Positions 52,430 to 61,137 of a stretch of 64,000 bases of DNA are shown here, in pieces. The translations under genes were made by a program, and so were the position numbers. Under the pieces are notes generated by a model. That model did not search any database and had not been told where the DNA came from. It worked only from the letters and a program-made list of their open reading frames with translations. The stretch comes from Malania oleifera (taxonomy: Eukaryota; Streptophyta; Magnoliopsida; Santalales; Ximeniaceae). The stretch covers positions 50,978,093 to 51,042,092 of the forward strand of contig NC_080426.1 in assembly GCF_029873635.1 (NCBI RefSeq), written 5' to 3'. Every line of letters begins with the position of its first letter. Positions within the stretch are counted from its first letter, which is position 1.

Positions 52430-52740
52430 CAATTCGTAGGGTCATATCAGTATAATTACACTTTATTAAAGTTGCTTTTATTTAAAGTTACTTTTGATAA
52501 AGTTGTTGATGTTTTGTTTTTTTAGCAACTTAGTCAAAAGGTGGATAATCATTTTGATGTCATTTGCCTTTTCTTTTTCTTTATGTCTATCAATAAGAAA
52601 GCAAAGTGATTGTGCTTATCCCTTAAAAAGTCTATTTAAAGGAACCTACGATCCTTTCGGGGAAGAAAAATTATGATACATTAATAAAAGTTTTATTCAG
52701 TTCCAAACTTTTCTCTCTTTATGTCTTTTATTCCACTTAA
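52430..52740 (+). promoter_or_regulatory. Pararetrovirus intergenic region with promoter-like signals
   Basis: TCTATTTAAAGGAACC (about 52629-52644) is a TATA-like box. AATAAAAG at about 52684 is a poly(A)-signal-like sequence about 50 bp downstream. This close pairing of promoter and poly(A) signal is typical of pararetroviral intergenic regions, which make terminally redundant RNA. Confidence 0.5.
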
Positions 52741-52800
52741 ACGTTGTTGTGTGAAGGTTAAAATTCTAAGGAAGCCCAAAGAAGCTCATTAAGGAGTGTT

Positions 52801-53108
52801 CATAGAAGTTCCATCTAGACACCAAGCATAATAGTGGAATTCAAAAGATTACCTGATACAGCTTCGTACAGGGTTAAAAAAGAAGTACCAAGGTAAGATA
52901 ATAAACTTTCATCAATTAATTCTTCTTCCCCCTTAAAAAAGGAGCCCCTCATCTGCATGACAGAGTACTTACTAATAGCTTTTGGTAGTTCTGAATTTAC
53001 AAAATTATAAATTTTAAAGTTGACAAATTATAGATTTAGTGATCCTTTTAAAAAATATTTTTGTTTCCCCCAAACAAATTGTTTCATTTTTTAAAGAAGA
53101 ATTGGAAA

Positions 53109-53112
<4 letters not shown>
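52801..53112. other. Spacer
   Basis: No gene. It may include leader sequence of the pararetrovirus remnant up to about 52950. Confidence 0.4.

Positions 53113-53175
<63 letters not shown>
53113..53175. repeat. (GA)n microsatellite
   Basis: About 31 perfect GA dinucleotides. It is not next to an LTR TATA box, unlike the CT tracts elsewhere. Confidence 0.95.
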
Positions 53176-53176
<1 letters not shown>

Positions 53177-54758
53177 CTCATTTATTTCTATTAATTAATT
53201 GTTTTTGTTTATATTTGTGAATTGCTAATTTGTGGGAACAAATGAATAAATATGAATACATAAGTATATAACTTTATTATTATTATGGCTTGAGAAGTCT
53301 CCGCATCCAGTTCTTGTCCCTGTAAAATTAATACTATTTGTATTTACTGCTTAAAGCCTAACTCAATCCAAATAATTATAATCCCAAAGACAAAAGTCTC
53401 TTCATAGTATTTGGCTTTCTAAACTTATTGAAACAACATATATTATTTCAACTACATTTTCATGTGATTAATTATTTTATTCAGTTCTAAACATTTGTTA
53501 CTCATATAGCACCCAAAAAAAAAAAAACGGTTTAATTTGTATTATAACATTAAATGGTAAATAAGCTCAACTTACAATATACACATGCATTGTTAGAGAT
53601 TATGCAAATACTTTACACAAGCATTGGAAAAATCTAAAAATAAATACTACAATTTGGACGTACATGTTAGCCTTTAATATAAGGTTTTATTTTAATTTTT
53701 TTATTATCATTTTAGGTTCAATCACATAAAAAATGCCTAAAAAATTAAAGATATATTAAAATTTTAGTGACTCATAATTAATTGAGTTTAACACAAATAA
53801 CTTAAAAAATTGTCCCATAATTAATAAACCCCTATTACTCAACGTGTAACACATAATACTGGGTAACATTTTAGTTTCTACCATCCATCCGTCCAATGAC
53901 ACTACCATCCGTCTTTCTCATCAGTATCACTGTTCTCAACTTGAAGAAAGAGAAATAGAGCACATTTAATTGTGAAAACATTTTTCACTTTTCATGTGAA
54001 TAATAAAAAATTTATCTTAACAATTGTATGAGTTTCGTTCAGATCCACGCAAATCTATGCTCCCATCAACAAATGAACTATTTTTCAGTAACACACCCTT
54101 GCTTTCTCTAGTATTTTTGGTTAAGAGTCCTCTACAGTCCCAAAAGGCGATTGCTTAAAAACGTGGTGGATGTAAAATGCACAAATTTGGGATACTGGAA
54201 CCAAAAGAATATGAATACATGGAAGGAAACCAACTTCTCTGCCCTTTCCAGGCAAACAAGCTCGCTGTGGTCATGAGGTAATCCTAACCCAAGCTGCAGG
54301 ATAGCAAGGAATTAAAAAGGTTTCATGTAAAACGTCTCACCAGAGACCGATGTGACCAGAGTCGATATATGTAAGTTCTTTTACACTGAACAACATTTCC
54401 TTTATTTGGGAAACAATCGCTTCCTCTCAAACAACTGACATTGAGCCATCTACAAAATGCCAAATTTTGAAAGTCATTTACCTCTATTTTGAACAAGACG
54501 AAGGCATCCATTACTCAGGTTTTCGATGATTTTACTCATGCCACAAAACATGCCTTCTGACTTCAGCAACCACCATCCATCACCAAATTCTGATTAATAT
54601 TGATTTTTGCCCTTAGTTTTGCCTGCACCATAAGACATCAAAATGTGTTTATCAAATTAATCGAGGCGCACACCTTCAAATCGCACAAAAATCTGATTTT
54701 GTGTTCTTTGTGAAGACTCGCCTGATAACAATTCCATCAAAGAATCAGTGGGTCTTTT
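53176..54758. other. Intergenic DNA without supported gene
   Basis: AT-rich first half, more mixed composition after 54060. Short open frames on the minus strand (54323-54511 and others) show no domain and no codon pattern. I see no transposon ends. Confidence 0.5.
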
Positions 54759-54970
54759 TTTGGTTTTGAAAATACTTATGGGGTCCATTTGAGTGAGTGG
54801 TAAGACACATTCCAGGGTGCAACAGACAGCTGATCAATGAATAGGACAGGGTGAAACGTTTTTGGCTTTGAAAAAATACTCATGGGACCCATCTGAGTGA
54901 GTGGTAGACAGCTGTCCAGGATGTACTGTACCGTGCAATTGATCAGTAAATAGGAAACCATTGACAGTTA
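54759..54970. repeat. Direct repeat of about 103 bp
   Basis: Copy 1 begins TTGGTTTTGAAAATACTTAT (54759) and copy 2 TTGGCTTTGAAAAAATACTC (about 54861). Both contain GTGAGTGGTA and AGCTGATCAAT / AATTGATCAGTAAATAGG words. The copies are well diverged. Confidence 0.7.
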
Positions 54971-55891
54971 ATTGAAAGTTTTCAGGCGGATGAACAAGGA
55001 TAATTGTAGCAAAAGCTAAAAAAAGCCACAGAAGGCCAAAGACAAGGGGAATGCGACCAGGACACAAATGATCTAGCCTCAAAAAGGGTAATGAACAAGG
55101 AAGATCACTACATAACGGAGATACTTGAGATTCTCATTTGCAGGGTGTGTTTTTTGGAGTGGCAAGGAAAGCTCCACCCTCTTGCCATTCATTCTGGTGA
55201 TGGAAATTAAAACAGAACAAACAGTCAAGGGTCCATTCATCAAAGCTGAGAATTTAACTGTTAAAATACCACCAGATCTCCAAATAGTCCTTTCAATGAA
55301 AACCCCTCCTCCTCTAATCCTTCCAGTTTAGAACTAAAACTTAAACTCTAGTTCAAAATGCTTCTGTAAATACCCTTGATGCATTCCTTTATTTCTCCCT
55401 CTTGAAGAATCTGCCCACCTATCTCCGCTGCCTCCATGAAGTAACATCTTGTATGCATTGGCCACTTCATTAATGAATCTAGTGTTTTCCCACCTTTCTG
55501 GAGCCAAAGAGGCCTAGGTAATTATCTCTATGAAATTCCCGTCTTTTCCACATTCTTTGTATCTTTCTCTTTCTTCTTCCCAGAAGGCCAGAACCCTTTC
55601 TTCACATCTTTAAGAGTCAACACTGAGGATTTCCTCCAAAAGTTTCTTCTTGCCAATTTTTGTCACTCAAAGCATCCAGGGTCCACACTTTTTAACTTAT
55701 CCTCTAAAAGCTTCACTTTGCTGCCAAAATAAAACTAGACAATTCACCAATTGTTTTGGTAAGTAAGAGCTCCCTGTATTGCTTTAGTACTATGAACGGG
55801 GTGTGTTAGTAATGAGGGACACAAGGCGGGTTTATTCTTCATTATGGTGAAGATAGGGCTTCATGTGTAATGCCCTAAAGGAGGATGTCAC
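54971..55891. other. Intergenic DNA without supported gene
   Basis: No recognisable coding, RNA or transposon feature. Open frames at 55125-55331 and nearby are short and unsupported. Confidence 0.45.
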
Positions 55892-56148
55892 AATTTCACA
55901 TCTCTTAATTGCAGATGACACTTTCTATTTTTCTATTAACAAGTTACCTGAATGAGGTGCTTTATAGGTCACGGTACAAGTACGGGGGCAAGGTATGCCA
56001 CTTATTTTGGTACATTATAATTTCACATCTCTTATTTACAGATCACTCTTATCATTTTCTATTAACAAGTTACCTGAATGAGGTGCTTTGCGGGTCATGG
56101 TACAAGTACAGGGATGAGGTATGCCACTTAGTTTGGTACGTCGTATAA
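55892..56148. repeat. 127-bp tandem duplication
   Basis: AATTTCACATCTCTTA, TATTAACAAGTTACCTGAAT and GGTATGCCACTTA occur in both halves (55892-56018 and 56019-56148). The duplication makes a frame with an internal repeat (NKLPE-like), which I do not accept as a gene. Confidence 0.85.
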
Positions 56149-57289
56149 GCAAGTACTCTCAGTTGGTACCTATTTTGGATCATCTCATCCTTTAAGACAC
56201 TTATTGGGTCACTTAATAGAATGCTATTTCAGAACAAGTTGTGCAGCATAAAAATTGCATTAAACTAACAATAGACAAATAAGAAATTTTTCAGAATTTA
56301 TTTTTGTGATTTTTCTATTGTACAAACAACAAAGCCTAAACCATTACCATCGTTATTCAATTACATTATTAGAATTACTTTTTTCCCATCAAATTAATGT
56401 GTAATCCTTTGACTTGTAACATCATATGGCCCTGCGTGTTAAAAAAGGCAGCAAGGAATTCACTAAGGACTGTCCCTTTGGACTCCTATTATGTAAGGAT
56501 AATGTACTGAAAATTCATCCTATGGAATGAGATATTTATATTAATGAATATATTATGCTGATGCTTCAAAAAAAAAAAAAAAACAAATGACTACAAAGTC
56601 AATAAGTGGAGTTTTTTTTTTTTTATTCAAATAAATCAATCAATATATTACACATCTTTTAAAATTAACTCGAGCAAAGATAATAACTAAACCAAGAGGA
56701 TATCTGACTCACTTTCTGGGAAATTTATTTCAACTTCCCTCATTTTGTTCCCAGATAACAATACCATCAGTTATTTTTATAAAATAATAAATAAAATAAG
56801 AAAAATGGGGAATTCTTGTTTCTCGTCATCTGTTCCCCACCCCCCCCCCCCCCCTCTCTCTTTCTCTCTCCACTCCATGAAGATGACTCCAAGGACTTCA
56901 GGATAGTATGTTCTATGTTGAATCCCACTCCCAGAGAAGCTGATGTTTTTCAGGCTTAGGGCACAAATTGCTTCAGATCTTCTTCTTCTAGGACTCCTAA
57001 ATCTCACATCCCCCACCCAACCTCCTTTTGGTTAAATTTGGATTGCCTCTTTTTGGGACCAGAATCGTGATCAGGATCGGGATCAAGACCCCAAGCAATC
57101 CAGAGAAATTATAAAGTTAGGGCATCTAATTACGTCATATTTTATACAACCAATCAAATCTTTGGATTTTGGGTAATTTTCAACAGATAATTATCTATTT
57201 CAATCAAACTTTGTTCCAGGTGTTGCAGCAATTCTGGTAACTATGTTATCAACAAGGTTCAGTAGAGAATCCTTAGTTATGTGCTTCTT
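56149..57289. other. Intergenic DNA with homopolymer tracts
   Basis: Poly(A) at 56569-56583, poly(T) at about 56612-56625 and poly(C) at about 56838-56856. No gene is supported. Confidence 0.5.
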
Positions 57290-57860
57290 CACTGCGAAGC
57301 AGATTTAAGGTTAAGGTTAACTGTCACAATCAATGAGAAGGATCTGGAGGAGCTGCCCGTGTTTTTGGATTACAAAATTGGCTCTCTGCCAACTTATAAA
57401 TTTGGGCTCCCTCTGGACTCAACCTTAGAATCCAAGATGATCTTGAATGCAGTGTTAGAAATAGAAAGGCTTCAAAAGAATTTAGAGGAGGTGGAACAAA
57501 TAGTACTTGTCTGCAGGGGTAGATACACTTACAAAGAGCACCCTTCCAAGTCGTCCAACTCCTCTATGGCTTTATGTCAATTTTTCCTATTCTAGAATTA
57601 GTGGAGAAAAAGATGGGCAAAGTTTCAGGAAGACTCTTTGGGGTGCTTCAGAAGGGAAGAAAGCTTCTCATCCATTAACCATCCTTGCCTTCACTGTAGC
57701 TGGAGCAGTTTCTTGGAGAAGCCCATCTCAGTCATCTCTCTATCAAATTCCAGATTTGCGGGCAGAAACTCTCCAACACTTCAAACAGCATTTGGCAGTT
57801 GGCACCACAAATGACCTGGCTTACCCAATAAACTGGTCAGCACCATCTTGATTCTTGACA
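57290..57860 (+). pseudogene. L1-type LINE remnant (RT-linker region)
   Basis: Short words typical of the segment after RT in plant L1 proteins: LPTYKFGLPLDSTLESKMI, ERLQKN, then in a shifted frame YTLTKSTLPSRPTP and YVNFSYSR. GRYTYKEHPSK overlaps in another frame. The order and spacing match that region, but stops and shifts abound. The downstream part to 57860 is less certain. It is separate from the L1 at 59060 and older by appearance. Confidence 0.5.
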
Positions 57861-59059
57861 GCAGATTTTAAGACCCTGCTGTGGTGCCGTGAGGACCTAC
57901 CACATACCAATATATAAAGAAACTGGATGTCCTTCATATTTACAACAGTACTTCTCCACCTTCCTAACCAGCTAGCCACTTTCACAAAAGAGCATTCAAC
58001 CATGAATAAGGTACCTGTAGAGGATCTTGACAACCACTCAAGGATGGATTCCCAGCTCCGATCCACCCATTGCAAAATGTGCCTTAACTAGACACTGGAA
58101 AGTCAGTGTTGAAAACAACTTTAAGAACAGCAGTCTTTCCTTGCAAGAATCATATGACATGTCAAATTCACTGCATCTCCACCTTGGTTTCAAATTGCAA
58201 CTTGCAAGTAGCAGGTAGGTAGTGAAACAGTAACGGATGTGCTGAAAAGCATGAGTAGCAGATGTTAGAGAATGGGAAACAGGTGTAACAGATGTGATTT
58301 TTTTTAAGCACGCATAACCTTGTCTATATTTGTATATTTGCATGGTTTAAGCGCTGAGCCCTCCCTAACAAGATTTTAATGTATCTTTGATCCTTTAGCT
58401 CAACTTAATAACATTTTTAAGCAAGAACAATATGTTTTAAGTATTTTTTATTTACATTGTTTTTCAAAATCCTACAGATAAAAATTTATATTTTTTCACT
58501 TTCTATTATTCATATGAGTGATAAATAAATTAATAAATCAAAATAAATTATCTTGAAATATAGTACACAATATTAATCTATTAGGCACATCAAACATAAA
58601 ATAAATTAAACAAGTTCCATTAATTTATTAATTTAAGTAAAAAATAAGCAATAGATTTAGACCAACAAGTCATATTGTATAATATAAACTTTAAAAATTA
58701 CAAGATTATAATCATAAAATTTATCATAACAAATAAATTTGTATTAACAACTTGAACAAGACAAATACTTGCAAAGGAAAGAATATTGAAGTCGAACAAT
58801 ATAGAAAAGAAATACCAATACTAATATTAAAAAAATAAATAAAATTTTCTTAACAAACGATGTTCGTAACTTCATATCAACTTGTTATTAATGCATCTAT
58901 TGCGAAAATTTACAAAAAAAAAATAACAATATACTGTTATCATCCTCATTATGAAATTCTCCTCCCCCTCCTCTTCACACAAATGATTGGGATTGATTTA
59001 CAAAAGGAAAAAATAAAAAAAAAAACAAAAAGCAAGTATAACAATAACACTTATATAGT
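57861..59059. other. Intergenic DNA, strongly AT-rich after 58380
   Basis: No supported gene. 58390-59050 is very AT-rich, with poly(A) runs around 58915-58925 and 59005-59025, just before the L1 5' end. Confidence 0.5.
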
Positions 59060-59308
59060 TAAGAAAAAAAGCCATGTTAGAGAGAGAAGCTCTCTCCTCT
59101 CTCTAGAGAGGCGCATGGCTTTGGGGTGATTCTGTGATATCCTTGCTGAAATCGTGTTGGTACTGATCCCCGAGGTTGATTTCCTGCTGGGTTATCAACT
59201 AGAGAGGTGGCCATCTAGAAGAGCTATGAAGAAATCAAGTGCTGGAAGACGACTGGGGTTTTCCCGCCCAAGTCAAATTTGAATTTCTTTCCTGTCTGTA
59301 CGAACCAG

Positions 59309-61137
59309 ATGGGTCGGAAGGAAACCCTTAGGGCTCAACGAAGAGAGAGTAAAGATGATGGATCCAAGAAGGAAGTTGAGGAGGCCTTGAAATTCATTGT
59401 AATAAAATGTGGAAATAAGGATCTATGGATGAAAAAGAAAAAACATGAGATAATGGCTAAGTTCTCTCGGCTTGCTGGGGAGCAACTGAAGGAAGCCCAG
59501 GAACCTGAGGATAAGACTCAGGAATCATCTAATCCTCTACTGCAAATTCAGAGACCAAGTGAGGAATCCTGTTCCTCATCGAGTAATGCAAGTGAAGGAT
59601 GTCTGAAGGAGGTTGCTATCAATTATCAGTTTGGGGTCTCGGATCCTTAGGGGGCCTTAGCCCCAGCCCTTGAGAAGGAGAATGGCCTAATTCCTAAGAA
59701 GGGGATTAGGGCTCCTAGCCTACCACGCATTGCTAAGGATAACAGTGTCCATCCCCATGTAACTTGTGATGCGAACCCCCTAGTCTCTGAAAAGCAAGAC
59801 TCGAAAGAAAGAGAAAAAGTGTGCCACTATGCAGTGAGTTGGGTCATGATCTGGATGCTGATGAGGATGGCCCCTCAAAGAATACACAAGATCCGAAGGG
59901 TCCTGACGGTGAGAGAACAACCCTTAGACATAATAAAAAGATTGCTTAGGCTGAGCTTTTTGCCAACAACCGAAATCCCTCAAACTGTGATCCCCTCCCA
60001 GCTTTTGAGCATATTGGTGATTCTATTCATATCCCTCATTCTGCGATTAATTCAGAGGGGATAACAAACAAACATCTTGTAGGGTATTTTACAGGGAAAT
60101 TCCTTGGTAAGATGGCTCTCAATTCCTTACTAAGGTCCTGGAAGGTCAATGTAGTTTTTACTCAACATGATAAGGGCTGGATTGTTCTTAAGTTCCAAAG
60201 GGAGGAAGATCTTAATGAGGTCTTACAGAATGGTCCTTACTCTATATATGGAAGAACTCTAATCCTCAAGAAAATGCCAAAATTCTTTCAATTTGGCTTG
60301 GAGCATAGAACGGTTGTTCCTGTCTGGGTTCAACTAAAGGATCTCCCTTTTGAACTGTGGTCTCCTGAAGCTATTGGCAGGATCTGTTCTGCAATTGGTA
60401 GACCTCTATGTATGGATAAACTAACCACTACCAAGGGTAGAATTTCCTATGCTCGAGCCATGGTAGAGAAAGACATAGCAAAAGAAGTTAAGCACAGAGT
60501 TAAGATTCTTCTTCCTGATGAAGTTGAGATCTCCCAAGAAATAGTGTATGAAAGTCTTCCGTGGTTTTGTCAAAAGTGCAAGTCCATTGGCCACACTGAG
60601 GCTTTTTGTGGTCCCAGAGGTGGAGTCAAAAAACCTATGGTTGCTCAATACAGACCCAAGATGAATGCCAAGCTACCAAACACTATGGACGTGGCTGATG
60701 CCGCTGGAAGTGCAAGGTCAGACAATGAAAAGGTTGCTTCTCCTTGTCCTATGAGGATGGTGGAAGAAGGCAAAAATGCAGATGATGGAAAGACGATTCT
60801 AGTCCCTGAAGTCCCCTCTGAAGAGTTTGAAAATAATAGTAAGGCTTCCTCAAAGTTTGCTGTTGTAGATGTAGCAGAGGAGAATAATAATATCTGCCTT
60901 GGTCCTCCAGTTCCTGACAATGACAAATCCATAGAGGAGGTTAGAATGGAAGAGAAGAATGATAATGTGAATGTTTTAAATCCCCCTGGGCAACAGCAGA
61001 ACCAAAATGCCAATGGAAAAGGAAAAGGTAAGGTTGATGATTTCCAACCTGTCAAAAGAAAGAAGAAAGGGAAAGGTCCACATTATAATCCACTTGCTTT
61101 TGGTAAGGGGTTGAGTGCCCCTTCTAAAGCCCGATGA
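59309..61137 (+). pseudogene. L1 ORF1 (RNA-binding protein), with two stops and a frameshift
   Basis: Likely start ATGGGTCGGAAGG (59309). The frame is broken by a stop at 59648, a shift near 59815 and a stop at 59947 (TAG where Trp would fit). After that it is open to 61137. Residues from 60001 show the DUF4283 domain (HLVGYFTGKFLGKMALNSLL, WIVLKFQREEDLNEVLQNGP, VPVWVQLKDLPFELWSPEAI), then a zinc knuckle CQKCKSIGHTEAFC (about 60568-60609) and a basic tail (VKRKKKGKGP). ORF1 proteins bind LINE RNA. The 3' end overlaps ORF2 by ATGA. Confidence 0.88.

Larger units (their letters stand above)
49750..52800 (+). mobile_element. Endogenous pararetrovirus (Caulimoviridae-like) remnant, rearranged
   Basis: Plus-strand fragments of a pararetroviral genome: an acidic segment (49750-50025), the end of RT with RNase H (50240-50930), two cysteine-rich zinc-knuckle-like motifs (51005-51285), a lysine-rich segment (51317-51543), a further coding block (51550-52350) and a non-coding region with TATA box and poly(A) signal (52430-52740). 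No integrase and no LTRs are present, unlike the retrotransposons nearby. Every frame carries stops or shifts. Florendovirus-like is my best guess, from RNase H followed by a zinc-knuckle protein, but the genus is uncertain. It is an old, non-functional integrated copy. Confidence 0.7.

Noticed and set aside
54323-55082. Minus-strand frames of 60-80 codons that might be exons of a host gene
   Set aside because: No recognised domain, and the frames overlap a direct repeat; splice sites could not be linked.
57640-58340. Possible exons of a host gene after the L1 remnant
   Set aside because: Short frames on both strands without family motifs or convincing splice signals.
60421-61055. Minus-strand frames opposite L1 ORF1
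   Set aside because: Shadows of ORF1, which carries DUF4283 and a zinc knuckle on the plus strand.
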